A stretch of 64,000 nt of DNA from Paenibacillus sp. FSL H3-0469 (GTDB lineage: Bacteria > Bacillota > Bacilli > Paenibacillales > Paenibacillaceae), in NCBI RefSeq assembly GCF_038051945.1, contig NZ_CP150302.1, positions 1,116,001 to 1,180,000 on the forward strand, in the 5' to 3' direction. Shown here one piece after another: positions 42,859-52,003 of the stretch (positions are counted from its first letter, which is position 1; each line of letters opens with the position of its first letter). Both the position numbers and the translations under genes were made by a program. The notes under the pieces are model-generated. The model was not told the origin of the DNA and did not search any database. It saw only the letters and a program-made list of their open reading frames with translations.

Positions 42859-44952
42859 TTGACACAGAGTACAGGCAAACGTCTGCTGCAATATGCACTG
42901 ACCGCCAAAAAGACCTTCATCGCCGCCCTTCTGCTCCTTACGATCGGAGTAGCGGCTGAGCTGGCAGGGCCTTTTATCGCCAAGAGCATGATTGACAATC
43001 ATCTGCTTGCGATTGAGAAGCCCTACTTCCAGACAGCCTCGCCGAAGGATGCTGCGGAATATAACAACACTTATTACAAACGCGGTGACCGTTTTGCCGC
43101 AGGTGAAGCCAAGGGCCAGGAAGTCCGTCTGCTTCAGGCAGGCAGAAGCTTCTACTTCATCAATGAAGCTGTACCAAAGGCCGAAGGCGAGCGCAGCTTC
43201 ACGGACGGTAAGCTCCAGATCAAATATGGCGAGCAGACCACGGTCTATCCGGCCGTCAAGCTGTCGGCTGGTGATCTGTTCTCCTTCTACAAGCCGGAGC
43301 TTCCGGGAATCTATCAACTGGTCGCTCTATACGCCATGTTCCTTGTGATCTCTATTATTGCTGAGTTCGGCAAAACCTACTGGCTGCAATCGTCTGCCAA
43401 TCAGGTCATCCGCAAGCTGCGGACCGATGTCTATGCCCATATCCAGCGCCTGCCGGTCTATTTCTTCGATAACCTGCCTGCCGGAAAGGTAGTCTCCCGG
43501 GTAACCAATGATACAGAAGCGGTCAAGGATCTCTTCATTGCCGTGTTATCCAACTTCGCTACAGGGATCATCAATATCACCGGTGTCTATGTAGCCCTCT
43601 TCCTGCTGGATGTGAAGCTGGGACTGGTCAGTTTGTTCGTTGTACCGATTATTATTCTTTGGATCGTGCTGTACCGCAAAATCGCTACCAAATACAACAC
43701 GATCATCCGCTCGCGGCTTAGTGAGATTAATGCCATTATCAATGAATCGATTCAAGGGATGTCGATCATCCGGATTTTCCGCCGCCAGAAGCAGAGTAGT
43801 GCTGAATTCGAGCAGCTCAATGACGACTATCTGAAATATCAGAACAAAATGCTCAACCTGAACGCCTTCACCTCCCACAACCTGGTGAACTCGCTGCGCA
43901 GCCTCTCCTTCGTGCTGGTACTGTGGTATTTCGGCTTCGGCAGCCTGGACGGTTCAACCTTCGTATCGCTTGGCGTTCTCTATGCGTTCGTCGATGTTCT
44001 GGGCCGGATGTTCCAGCCGATTACGGGCATGGTCAACCAGCTGGCGAATCTGGACAGCTCAATGGTCTCCGCCGGCCGCGTATTCACGCTGATGGATGAG
44101 CCGGGAGAGCCGGTCACTGACGGATCGATGCCGCGATACAAGGGAAATGTCGTATTCAAGGATGTCTCCTTTGCTTATAAAAAGGACTTCGTCCTGCGCG
44201 ATATCTCCTTCGAGGCGCGCCCTGGTGAGACTGTCGCCCTTGTCGGCCATACCGGCTCCGGCAAAAGCTCCATCATCAACCTGCTGTTCCGCTTCTATGA
44301 TCCGCAGCAAGGAAGCATAACGATCGATGGGCAAAAGGTCAAGGATCTGCCGAAGCAATGGCTGCGCAGTCATATGGGCATCGTGCTTCAGGACCCCTAC
44401 CTCTTCACCGGTACCATTGCCTCCAATGTCAGTCTGGGTGACGAACGGATCTCAAGAGAGCGTGTCGAACGCGCCTTGCGCGAGGTAGGGGCCGATAAAC
44501 TGCTGGCCCATCTGCCGCAAGGCTTCGATGAACCTGTCATTGAGAAGGGCAGCACCCTGTCCGCCGGACAGCGGCAGCTGATCTCCTTCGCCAGAGCGTT
44601 ATCCTTCGATCCGGCGATCCTGATTCTGGATGAAGCCACGTCCAACATCGATACCGAGACCGAGAGCATTATCCAGCAAGCATTGGAGGTGCTGAAAAAA
44701 GGGCGGACCACCTTCATCATCGCCCACCGGCTGTCCACCATCCGCAGTGCGGACCAGATTCTGGTACTGCACCGGGGCCAGATCGTCGAACGCGGCAGCC
44801 ATGATGAGCTGATGGCACAGGGCGGCAGATACTTCCGCATGTATCAGCTTCAGCTGGGTGCAGGTGCCGGGAACGGCCCGGGCGAGCCGGCTCCGGAGTC
44901 CGGGGACTCTGCTTCTGCCGCCGGACTCCGGCCATCGCTGGAACAGATCTAG
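42859..44952 (+). CDS. bmrD: heterodimeric multidrug ABC exporter subunit, BmrD-like
   Basis: 697 residues from TTG at 42859 (AGGAGG 8 nt upstream); the ATG at 42829 overlaps bmrC but has no ribosome-binding site. Between the first and second membrane helices lies an extra-cytoplasmic insertion of about 100 residues (SPKDAAEYNNTYYKRGDRF to GEQTTVYPAVKL), a known BmrD feature. ATPase: Walker A GHTGSGKSS, signature LSAGQRQL, Walker B ILILDEATSNID with catalytic Glu, H-loop AHRLS. It should carry the active hydrolysis site of the pair. Confidence 0.9.
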   Translation: MTQSTGKRLLQYALTAKKTFIAALLLLTIGVAAELAGPFIAKSMIDNHLLAIEKPYFQTASPKDAAEYNNTYYKRGDRFAAGEAKGQEVRLLQAGRSFYFINEAVPKAEGERSFTDGKLQIKYGEQTTVYPAVKLSAGDLFSFYKPELPGIYQLVALYAMFLVISIIAEFGKTYWLQSSANQVIRKLRTDVYAHIQRLPVYFFDNLPAGKVVSRVTNDTEAVKDLFIAVLSNFATGIINITGVYVALFLLDVKLGLVSLFVVPIIILWIVLYRKIATKYNTIIRSRLSEINAIINESIQGMSIIRIFRRQKQSSAEFEQLNDDYLKYQNKMLNLNAFTSHNLVNSLRSLSFVLVLWYFGFGSLDGSTFVSLGVLYAFVDVLGRMFQPITGMVNQLANLDSSMVSAGRVFTLMDEPGEPVTDGSMPRYKGNVVFKDVSFAYKKDFVLRDISFEARPGETVALVGHTGSGKSSIINLLFRFYDPQQGSITIDGQKVKDLPKQWLRSHMGIVLQDPYLFTGTIASNVSLGDERISRERVERALREVGADKLLAHLPQGFDEPVIEKGSTLSAGQRQLISFARALSFDPAILILDEATSNIDTETESIIQQALEVLKKGRTTFIIAHRLSTIRSADQILVLHRGQIVERGSHDELMAQGGRYFRMYQLQLGAGAGNGPGEPAPESGDSASAAGLRPSLEQI

Positions 44953-45035
44953 GCCGGCTGCTTAAGCCAGGGGCTCGAGTACAGCAATTTAGCCTAATGG
45001 CAGGCAATCGCATATACCGTTACATTGCATTAAGA

Positions 45036-45069
45036 ACACCCCCTGACGAAGGAAGGCATCAGGGGGTGT
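45036..45069 (+). terminator. intrinsic terminator of the bmrCD-like operon
   Basis: An 11-bp stem ACACCCCCTGA/TCAGGGGGTGT followed by CTTTCACTT, 85 bp after bmrD. Confidence 0.75.
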
Positions 45070-45076
45070 CTTTCAC

Positions 45077-45105
45077 TTGATATCAGAACGTTTGTTCTGT
45101 ATAAT
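45077..45105 (+). promoter_or_regulatory. promoter of the YcaQ-family gene with an internal LexA box
   Basis: TTGATA (45077-45082), a 17-nt spacer, TATAAT (45100-45105). The spacer carries CAGAACGTTTGTTCTG (45084-45099), which contains a perfect Bacillus-type LexA core GAAC-N4-GTTC. LexA bound there would block RNA polymerase, so expression should rise in the SOS response. Confidence 0.78.
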
Positions 45106-45138
45106 GGAGCAATACATATTATGGATGAGGTGAAGATG

Positions 45139-46461
45139 ATGATAACCTACAGTCTTAGCAAGCGGCAAGCCCGGCTGTTCCTGCTGCGCCATCAGCGGCT
45201 TGTCCCGGATGGATTGCCCGGCGGTAAGCAGAGCATCTATGACTTCGTCCGGCATGTAGGCTGTATTCAGTATGATCCGCTCAGCATAGCCGGACATAAC
45301 CACGAGCTGGTACTTCAGGCGAGAATCCCCGGCTTCGTGCCCGAGATGGCCAATGAGCTGCTATATAAGGACAGACTGCTGATTGACGGCTGGGATAAGA
45401 ACATGTCGATTTACTGTACAGAGGATTGGCCGTATTTCCAGCGGCGCCGGGAAGCTGCCGCCAGGCATCAGCATAACGAGGCTATGGCGGCCATGATTAC
45501 TCATGTCCGCGCGGAGCTGGATGCACGCGGACCGCTCTCTTCACTGGACTTTGCGAGCAAAGAGAAGATCGACTGGTCCTGGGCTCCGGCAAGACTCTCC
45601 CGGGCTGCTATGGAGAGCATGTACTTCTGGGGCGAGCTATCCATCCATCACCGGGTGCACACCCGCCGTTATTACGACTTCACTGCCAAGCTGCTTCCTC
45701 CTGAACTGCTTAGCGCAAGCGATCCTAACGAGACGCTGGAGCAGCATCACGATTGGTATGTGCTGCGCCGGATTGGCAGTATCGGCCTGCAATGGAACCG
45801 GTCCGGGGACGGCTGGCTCGGCATTGCAGGCCTGAAGAGTAAGGAGCGGACAGCATCTGTGCAGCGGCTGCTGGAGAAGGACCTGCTCCGCGAGGTACAG
45901 GTGGATGGACTAAAGCTCCCGCTATACATCCGCACAGCAGACCTCCCTGAGCTTGAAGCCGTATTGCTTGAAGATGATACTACGGGTGCAGATGAGTCCG
46001 CAGCAGGGTCTCAGGCTGGTAATAAAGGCGGGGCCGGTCATGCTGAGGGAGCGTCATCCTTCGCAGCGGCACTGGCTCCTCTGGACAATCTGCTGTGGGA
46101 CAGAGAGCTGATCCTACAGCTATTTGGCTTTCAATACCGCTGGGAGGTCTATAAGCCAGTGCTTGAACGGGAATACGGCTACTATGTCCTCCCCCTCCTC
46201 TACGGCGACCGCTTCATCGGCCGGCTGGAGCCGGTGATGAACAAGAAGACCGGCGTGCTGACCATCGTCCGCTGGTGGTGGGAGGACGGGGAGGCGCTTG
46301 AACGCACCATGCTCCCCGCGCTCACCGGAGCCTTCTCCTCGTTGCAACGCTCGACCGGAGCCACCGCGATCCGCTTCGCGCCGGATGTCGTTCACTCCTG
46401 CGGACTGCAGGAGCTGGAGGAGGCGCTGTCTGCTACAGCTACGCCTGTAAAGACAAATTAA
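45139..46461 (+). CDS. YcaQ/AlkX-family winged-helix DNA glycosylase
   Basis: 440 residues from ATG at 45139, with GAGGTG 6 nt upstream; three in-frame ATG codons compete. The HTH_42 family signature is present: RHVGCIQYDPLSIAG near 36 (the Q-Y-D triplet is the catalytic motif in the YcaQ-type branch) and the C-terminal REYGYYVLPLLYGDRFIGR near 355. A poorly conserved Ser/Gly/Ala-rich insert (about 275-300) precedes APLDNLLWDR. Such enzymes remove alkylated or crosslinked bases. The LexA box upstream fits a DNA repair role. Confidence 0.85.
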   Translation: MITYSLSKRQARLFLLRHQRLVPDGLPGGKQSIYDFVRHVGCIQYDPLSIAGHNHELVLQARIPGFVPEMANELLYKDRLLIDGWDKNMSIYCTEDWPYFQRRREAAARHQHNEAMAAMITHVRAELDARGPLSSLDFASKEKIDWSWAPARLSRAAMESMYFWGELSIHHRVHTRRYYDFTAKLLPPELLSASDPNETLEQHHDWYVLRRIGSIGLQWNRSGDGWLGIAGLKSKERTASVQRLLEKDLLREVQVDGLKLPLYIRTADLPELEAVLLEDDTTGADESAAGSQAGNKGGAGHAEGASSFAAALAPLDNLLWDRELILQLFGFQYRWEVYKPVLEREYGYYVLPLLYGDRFIGRLEPVMNKKTGVLTIVRWWWEDGEALERTMLPALTGAFSSLQRSTGATAIRFAPDVVHSCGLQELEEALSATATPVKTN

Positions 46462-46577
46462 TTCAATCATCTGATACCCCAGCGGGTGGAGGATATATGG
46501 ACTTATGCGGTCTACACAGCTTGTGTGAACCACCTCTCACACATTACTCACATCCACCCGCTTCTGGAGCAATCAGC

Positions 46578-46805
46578 GAATTCAGGGGCACTAGTGCTCC
46601 TCATTTGGACTTTTGGCTCGTATCCGCTGAATTCAGGGGCACTAGTGCTCCTCATTTGGACTTTTGGCTCGTATCCGCTAAATTCAGGGGCACTAGTGCT
46701 CTTCATTTGAGCGTTTAACTCGCATCCGCTGAATTCAGGGGCACTAATGCTCCTCATTCGGGCCTTTGGCTCGTATCCGCTGAATTCAGGGGCACTAGTG
46801 CCCCT
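46578..46805. repeat. 51-bp tandem repeat, five copies
   Basis: Units begin near 46578, 46629, 46680, 46731 and 46782, period exactly 51. Each has GAATTCAGGGGCACTAGTGC, containing the palindrome GCACTAGTGC, then CTCCTCATTTGGAC and CTTTTGGCTCGTATCCGC. The 51-bp period keeps frames open across copies, so repetitive ORFs cross it, but none has a ribosome-binding site or start of its own. Confidence 0.92.
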
Positions 46806-46844
46806 CGCAGCTCTCCGTCAGCCCACATGACGTCTCTCCAGCAC

Positions 46845-46922
46845 ATTGTATTCAGTTTTCTGCATTCATCCGGCATACGCACAACCTACCCCAATGTATT
46901 CAATTTTCCGCATACATCCGGT
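46845..46922. repeat. two units of the AATGTATT/CATACAT element
   Basis: ATTGTATTCAGTTTTCTGCATTCAT (46845) and AATGTATTCAATTTTCCGCATACAT (46893), 48 bp apart, related to the 52-bp array at 16728 and the pair at 59006-59085. Confidence 0.7.
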
Positions 46923-46953
46923 CATCCCCTGAGCTCAGCTCGCACTACCAAAA

Positions 46954-46996
46954 AAGACTCCCTCTGGCGCAGTCATGCTGCGATAAGGGGAGTCTT
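46954..46996 (-). terminator. terminator of the gene at 47029
   Basis: AGACTCCCT and AGGGGAGTCT stem, T-run on the minus strand, 33 bp after the stop. Confidence 0.8.
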
Positions 46997-47028
46997 CTCG
47001 TAGGTGTAGCTATATTTCATTGGACACG

Positions 47029-47493
47029 TCATTGGATATGCTCTTCCTCAAGACCCAGCTTGCTGTACATCTCTGTACAATAGCCCTGCAGCTTAATCTC
47101 CAGCCGGCTTGCCTTGTTCTTGAAGCGCTTCAGTTCACGGATCATATGGGCCCGGCCGGCCGGGGTGAAGGTCTCTTGAATCCGTTCCTTGAAGTAATCA
47201 TGGACGATATGATTGCGTTCCTTCCATACGGCCTGCAATTGACTGGTCTCTTCCTCAGAGAAGGGGAAGTGATGCTGGATTTCTTTGATGAGCTGGCCGA
47301 GTGAATTGCTAAGCTTGCGTTGATACAACTCTGCGATTTCGGCATCGGTTGGCGTCTTACCCCGCGACAGCTTCGTCAGCAGCAGCAGATTCGTTAATTG
47401 CTGCTCCAGTGCCTGGCAATAGTACACAGCCAGCCCGAAATAGGCAAATAGCTCTTTGGATTGTTCACTCTCCGGTATTTGTGTATCCTTCAT
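47029..47493 (-). CDS. soluble helical protein of unknown function
   Basis: 154 residues, strongly helical and charged: YYCQALEQQLTNLLLLTKL near 24-42, AELYQRKLSNSLGQLIKEIQHHF near 53, HMIRELKRFKNKASRLEIKLQ near 115. GGGAGG precedes the ATG. Recalls small helical bundle proteins. Family not recognised; no role is proposed. Downstream of the ABC exporter operon but with its own ribosome-binding site and gap (140 bp). Confidence 0.62.
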   Translation of the reverse strand: MKDTQIPESEQSKELFAYFGLAVYYCQALEQQLTNLLLLTKLSRGKTPTDAEIAELYQRKLSNSLGQLIKEIQHHFPFSEEETSQLQAVWKERNHIVHDYFKERIQETFTPAGRAHMIRELKRFKNKASRLEIKLQGYCTEMYSKLGLEEEHIQ

Positions 47494-47635
47494 CGTTCCT
47501 CCCGTCCTTAATCTGGTTATTTGATCGTGTGTGGTTGAACTTTTCGTTCTATTTTGGAATAACCGTTACTGCGGTGAATATTTGGCCTCCGTCACCTTTT
47601 TCAAATTGTAAATCATCAAGTTCAAAGGACACAGC

Positions 47636-48346
47636 TCAGTTTGTTTTGTTATAGTCCATGCGGCCGGAACGGTAGATGTAGAACCCGGCAAGCAATATTA
47701 TGTACGCCAACGCATGGGCATAGGCTCTGAGCACGGAAGAAACCGGCAGAGTCTCTGCATTCATCATCCTGTCCATAACCGGATATACCGGCGGCAGGAG
47801 AATGGATACAACGGGCCCAGGCACCACTTCAGCCACTTTACCGGCGCTAATAGATAAAATGAGGAGAATCAGCATCATTCCGGCCGCATAGCCAGCCCGC
47901 GGTACCCACGAGGATTGCAGGTACAAGGAAAGAGTGATCCCTAATAACCCCATTAGAGCATGTCCGGCCAAACCAAGCAAGATCCGCTGAAGTCCGGCAG
48001 GTTCTTGGAAGCTTCCGGCCAACACGGGATAAAGTACGATGATTATATCCAGCAGAAGCGTAAGCAGAACAAGGGTCAGCAGACTTCCGATACTGTAGCG
48101 TCGGGCACTACGGAGCTGAACAATAACCACCTGCTTCTGCACCGCCTGCTCATGGTTAAGGAAGCTTAGGCCGAGCCACGCACAGGCTACGAATAAAAAG
48201 ACTGCCGTTGCCGAGTAGCTGCTCATTACCGGGTTAGGCTTATAGGAATACAGTATTAATACCGGAATCATAATGCCGGCAACCGGTCCGAAGAACCGCT
48301 GGGAGACTGTATAACTGTGCAAAAAATAACTGATTAGCCCTTTCAC
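47636..48346 (-). CDS. ABC-2-type membrane permease
   Basis: 236 residues, six hydrophobic helices. GTG start overlaps the ATPase stop (GTGA), so the pair is translationally coupled. A basic cytoplasmic loop (VQLRSARRYS near 77-86) and the terminal YIYRSGRMDYN are seen. The partner ATPase is the next gene upstream. Substrate unknown; this size and form suit small exporters of lipids, peptides or antibiotics. Confidence 0.82.
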   Translation of the reverse strand: MKGLISYFLHSYTVSQRFFGPVAGIMIPVLILYSYKPNPVMSSYSATAVFLFVACAWLGLSFLNHEQAVQKQVVIVQLRSARRYSIGSLLTLVLLTLLLDIIIVLYPVLAGSFQEPAGLQRILLGLAGHALMGLLGITLSLYLQSSWVPRAGYAAGMMLILLILSISAGKVAEVVPGPVVSILLPPVYPVMDRMMNAETLPVSSVLRAYAHALAYIILLAGFYIYRSGRMDYNKTN

Positions 48347-49287
48347 CCGCGTTCACTCCCGCTCTGATCCTTGGGGTCCATCCACTCGGCCAGGTCACTT
48401 AATCCCCCGAGAGGCTTCACCGAAACTATAGAACCGCCCGCTGCAAGAATCTGCTTCAGGCATGTATCTGACATTTGCTGATCTACAGTCAACCCTGTAC
48501 AAGCTGTACCGGCAAAATCCGGCTCCGGTAGCACGCGGATGACTCCAGACAAGGCTTCCAGAGCCTGCTGGGCTTGTCCCGGCAGTGCCGTATAGACGAT
48601 ATTCACTACTGGAGCACTCTTCAGCTTCTCCGCTCCATGAATCGTCCGGATGGTCTGCCCTTCATGTAATACATATACTGTATCCGCGACAGCTTCGATG
48701 AGCTGCGGTTCGTGAACGGACAAGACGAGTGCTGTCCCCTCCGCCTTCAGCTCCAGCAGGATATCGATAAGCGTATCTTGTGCGGGCAGATCCAATCCTG
48801 ACACGGGCTCATCGAGCAGGAGCAGCTGCGGCCGGATCAGCAGACTCTGGATCAGGTTGACCTTCTGCAGCATCCCCTTGGAGAAGCCAGCCAGCTTGCG
48901 GCTGCGGGAGGATTCGAGACTGAACAGCTGCAGCAGTTCGTTGATCCGGGATGCCGAAGCCGCTTCGGAGAGTCCGGCAATCCGGCCCATGCAGCGCAGA
49001 TAGTCTTCGGCGGTGAGCTTCAAGCCGGGAAAGGCTTCAGGTGCATAGCCTGTGGTTATCGCCTGGCGGTCGCAGGTAAGCGTGCCGGAAGTCAGCTTCA
49101 GCAGTCCCGCGAGGATGGACAACAGCGTACTCTTGCCGGACCCGTTGCGGCCAATCAGAGCGGTGGCCGTGCCAGGAAGAACCGTCATCGATATCCCGGT
49201 AAGTACCGGGCGGCTTCCATACCGCTTGCTGCCTTCAGTAATTGTAATTAGAGGTGATGCATTCGTGGCTTCCAGGCCTCCTTCCAT
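48343..49287 (-). CDS. ABC transporter ATP-binding protein (exporter)
   Basis: 314 residues. Walker A GRNGSGKST near 45, degenerate signature GFSKGMLQK near 135, Walker B LLLLDEPVSGLD near 155, H-loop VHEPQ near 190. The final 90 residues are a variable extra region (VDQQMSDTCLKQILAAGGSI). Translation is coupled to the permease. ATG at 49287 with an unclear ribosome-binding site; a start nearer the conserved LITITEGSKRYG is also possible. Confidence 0.85.
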   Translation of the reverse strand: MEGGLEATNASPLITITEGSKRYGSRPVLTGISMTVLPGTATALIGRNGSGKSTLLSILAGLLKLTSGTLTCDRQAITTGYAPEAFPGLKLTAEDYLRCMGRIAGLSEAASASRINELLQLFSLESSRSRKLAGFSKGMLQKVNLIQSLLIRPQLLLLDEPVSGLDLPAQDTLIDILLELKAEGTALVLSVHEPQLIEAVADTVYVLHEGQTIRTIHGAEKLKSAPVVNIVYTALPGQAQQALEALSGVIRVLPEPDFAGTACTGLTVDQQMSDTCLKQILAAGGSIVSVKPLGGLSDLAEWMDPKDQSGSERG

Positions 49288-49493
49288 TCGTGCATGCCAA
49301 TGGGCCTCACCGGACGGCAGCCTGATTATTCTCTTAATGTAACATTCGCCGGAATGCCTTTATTCTCCTTTTTAATTTCCCGGTTCCATCCATTTCACAT
49401 CGAAAAAACCAGAACTGTGCAGAATAAAGTCTGCAGCCGCCCTGGTTCCTGTTAAGTATTCAATGCAGTATATGTCAGTCCTAAAGGGTGATG

Positions 49494-49841
49494 TCAGGCG
49501 TAGACTTCAACAGCTTCACTGACCCTTCTGCAGGCCATGGCTGCATTGCGGCAGGTATCGATGCAATCCTGGCAATGGTTATGCTTATGACGGCTGCTTG
49601 TGTCGGCGCAGCGGTCACAGATGTCAGCACATAATTTGAGGATTTCGGCCACGAACGGGCTTCGGCGGGTCATCGCTTGAATAGCGAAGGAGCAGATGTC
49701 TGCGCATTCACGGTCCAGCTGGATGCTCTCCCGCAGATCGGCCAGATCATATTCCTTGAGGCTTGAGACATAGCTATAGTTACAGGCATCCATACATTTA
49801 ATCAAAGCATTAATGCATTCCTGATATTGAATTCGGGTCAT
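49494..49841 (-). CDS. Cys-rich four-helix copper-binding protein (DUF326-like)
   Basis: 115 residues with repeated Cys pairs on helices: ECINALIKCMDAC near 8-20, RECADICSFAIQA near 44, LCADICDRCADTSSRHKHNHCQDCIDTCRNAAMAC near 69-103. This matches the copper storage/four-helix-bundle family, which holds Cu(I) inside the bundle. AGGAGG precedes the ATG. No signal peptide, so the protein should be cytosolic. Next to the COG0523 GTPase, but with a 95-bp gap. Confidence 0.88.
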   Translation of the reverse strand: MTRIQYQECINALIKCMDACNYSYVSSLKEYDLADLRESIQLDRECADICSFAIQAMTRRSPFVAEILKLCADICDRCADTSSRHKHNHCQDCIDTCRNAAMACRRVSEAVEVYA

Positions 49842-49936
49842 AGCCTTACAACCTCCTGCAATTAGTATAGGGTATGCCTATGTATTAACCTGCAAGAATA
49901 AGAACGAACCATTCATAAGGAACTGCAGATGGTTAA

Positions 49937-50938
49937 CTATAGGCTTCGTTTGACCGCTGCGGGTCTGGTCACTAGACGTCTCTCCAGGCGCAGAAGCTCC
50001 CTGCGCAGATCGCCGGAGGAGAAATGCTCACCGATAAATACCGCAACATCCGGCACCTCGCCTTGGGGCGTAATTCTCATGAAATCCGCCTCCCTGTAGG
50101 CGTACTGAAATAGAAACCGGCTGGAGGTATCTGTAAAAGTTACGATTCCCTTGGCCCGGTACACATCGCGCGGCAGCTCCTTCACAAACCGTTCAAATTC
50201 CTCGCTGTTCACGGGATTCTGGAAATAATGGGTGTAAGCCATCACATGATCATGGGACGCATGCATCGCCCCCTCAGCCCCGCTCTCCACCTGCTCCCCG
50301 CCCGCAGACCGGTCATCCATATGAACGGCTCCCACACTACCCAGCAGCACTTCTGGCTCCAGTTCACAGCGTACCGCCGGCAGAATCTCCGCGTAGGCGT
50401 TCCACTTGCGCAATACTTCCGAGATCTCTGCAATCTCTGCGGCTTGAATGCGGTCTGTCTTGTTCAGGATCAGGACGGATGCACAGCGGATCTGCTCCTG
50501 CATCAGACGGTAGGTAGCCCCTTGCTGGGAACGGTACAGCTCCAGCAGATGGGCGGCATCGACGACGGTAATCAGCCCCTTCAGCTCCACTTGCTGATAT
50601 AAAGAGGTCTCCGTCACCGCATCCACAATCTCCAGCGGGTTGGCTGCACCCGTAGCCTCGATGATAACTACATCCGGCGATTCTTTTTTGATTAGCGTGG
50701 TCAGCTCCGTACTTAAGTCCCCCCTGCTTGTGCAGCAGATGCAGCCGCCCAGCATCTCAGCCATGGGCACAGACTGCTCCACCAGCAAGCCATCCAGATT
50801 CACTTCACCCAGCTCGTTCATGATTACAGCCGGCCGCAAGCCCTGAAGGTTCCAATGATCCAAAAGACGCTGTAGTAATGTGGTCTTGCCGCTGCCGAGA
50901 AATCCCGACAAAATATATACTGGTAATGACTGTTCCAA
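49937..50938 (-). CDS. COG0523-family GTPase, metal chaperone-like (YciC/CobW)
   Basis: 333 residues. Walker A GFLGSGKTT near 12, the metal-binding GCICC near 66, Walker B-like VVIIEATG near 92, G4 LNKTD near 159, and a C-terminal half with a His-rich patch (HASHDHVMAYTHYF near 230). The GCxCC motif ties it to zinc or cobalt handling. TTG start with AGAGGG upstream. Without a visible Zur operator (none found near 50940-51100), the exact metal is open. Confidence 0.88.
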   Translation of the reverse strand: MEQSLPVYILSGFLGSGKTTLLQRLLDHWNLQGLRPAVIMNELGEVNLDGLLVEQSVPMAEMLGGCICCTSRGDLSTELTTLIKKESPDVVIIEATGAANPLEIVDAVTETSLYQQVELKGLITVVDAAHLLELYRSQQGATYRLMQEQIRCASVLILNKTDRIQAAEIAEISEVLRKWNAYAEILPAVRCELEPEVLLGSVGAVHMDDRSAGGEQVESGAEGAMHASHDHVMAYTHYFQNPVNSEEFERFVKELPRDVYRAKGIVTFTDTSSRFLFQYAYREADFMRITPQGEVPDVAVFIGEHFSSGDLRRELLRLERRLVTRPAAVKRSL

Positions 50939-51120
50939 GTTTGCCCTCTCCCTGCCTCAATCGGTTATGGTAGCGAGTGTACTACAATGACCGCCTCTGT
51001 GCAAGGCGGTACTGTCTATGTAGGCTACAGCAGCTTCCCCCGGAGCTTGTTATTACTGCTTCCATCCCCTATCATGAGAAATATAAGCTGCACAGCAGAT
51101 AATAAAGGGAGCTGGTTCGT

Positions 51121-51636
51121 ATATCATCCGTCGAAGAACACCGGAGCGAAGCCCCGGATTCAGTCGCTTGCTACATCATAACGGTCTCGGATACCCGGAC
51201 CACCGATACGGACACAGGAGGTCCGCTGATCCAGAGCCTGCTGGAAGCCGCCGGTTATAACGTGATCGGCCGCACCATCGTGAAGGATGATTATGAGGAT
51301 ATCCGGGAGCTGGTCTACAAAAGCTCCGTTCATTCCGGCATCGAAGCCGTGCTTCTGACCGGAGGGACCGGTATTTCCCCCCGTGACACCACCTATGAGG
51401 CCGTAGCCTCTTTGCTGGACAAGTCGCTGCCGGGCTTCGGGGAGATTTTCCGGCTGCTTAGCTTCACAGAAGATATCGGCTCTGCCGCTATGCTCAGCCG
51501 GGCCATTGCCGGGACGATCGGCAGTACCGCTGTCTTCTCCATGCCGGGCTCCACCGGTGCGATCAAGCTGGCCATGGAACGGCTGATCCTGCCCGAGCTG
51601 CGCCATGTCATGCGCGAGATTTACAAGCGTTCCTGA
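51121..51636 (+). CDS. moaB: molybdenum cofactor protein MoaB with a non-standard ATA start
   Basis: 171 residues. The first recognisable residues, SSVEEHRSEAPDSVACYIITVSDTRT, begin at 51124 and match the usual MoaB start; the codon before them is ATA, with AAAGGGAG 9 nt upstream. No ATG, GTG or TTG lies in frame between an upstream stop and position 51262, where a GTG would remove the first 47 residues. Later motifs (LLTGGTGISPRD, AMLSRAIAGTIG, FSMPGSTGAIKLAMERLILPEL) are intact. It adenylates molybdopterin. Either ATA is used as a start or it is a mutation or sequencing error. Confidence 0.8.
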   Translation: MSSVEEHRSEAPDSVACYIITVSDTRTTDTDTGGPLIQSLLEAAGYNVIGRTIVKDDYEDIRELVYKSSVHSGIEAVLLTGGTGISPRDTTYEAVASLLDKSLPGFGEIFRLLSFTEDIGSAAMLSRAIAGTIGSTAVFSMPGSTGAIKLAMERLILPELRHVMREIYKRS

Positions 51637-51754
51637 GACGAAGCATGGGCAGCATGGACGGACACCTATTTTGCCGAAAAATAGACGAATGAACAAGCAG
51701 GCTCCTACATAACGCGTATACTGGCATAAGTCCACTGCGAAGGAGCTGAGTGTA

Positions 51755-51970
51755 ATGAGAAATTGTCCGAAATGTCCTACCCAAACGGTTACAGATCCCA
51801 CACAGGTTGTATATGAAGATTACTATCATCCCCAGGAAGTCCAGGTGGTCCACCATGTCGAGGTCGTCAGACGCCATCACTGTGTTCCGGTCCCTCACCA
51901 TATCTACACTTATTCCGTCCGGGATGAAATGTGCGGGCCTACCGCAATGGTGCGCAGCAGAAGAAGATAG
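51755..51970 (+). CDS. CotD-like spore coat protein
   Basis: 71 residues, His/Val/Tyr/Pro-rich with few Cys: CPKCPTQ near 4-10, VHHVEVVRRHHCVPVPHHIYTY near 32-53, MCGPTAMVRSRRR at the end. This composition is that of CotD-family coat proteins. AAGGAG precedes the ATG. Ends in a bidirectional terminator. Confidence 0.78.
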   Translation: MRNCPKCPTQTVTDPTQVVYEDYYHPQEVQVVHHVEVVRRHHCVPVPHHIYTYSVRDEMCGPTAMVRSRRR

Positions 51971-52003
51971 TCTGCCTCTCCCGTCTGTACGATAGTATAT
52001 TGT

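Noticed and set aside
46486-46757. Repetitive ORFs across the 51-bp array
   Set aside because: The period keeps frames open by chance; no ribosome-binding site and no domain.
51160-51801. 213-residue ORF on the minus strand
   Set aside because: It overlaps moaB on the opposite strand, and the + strand frame has clear MoaB motifs.
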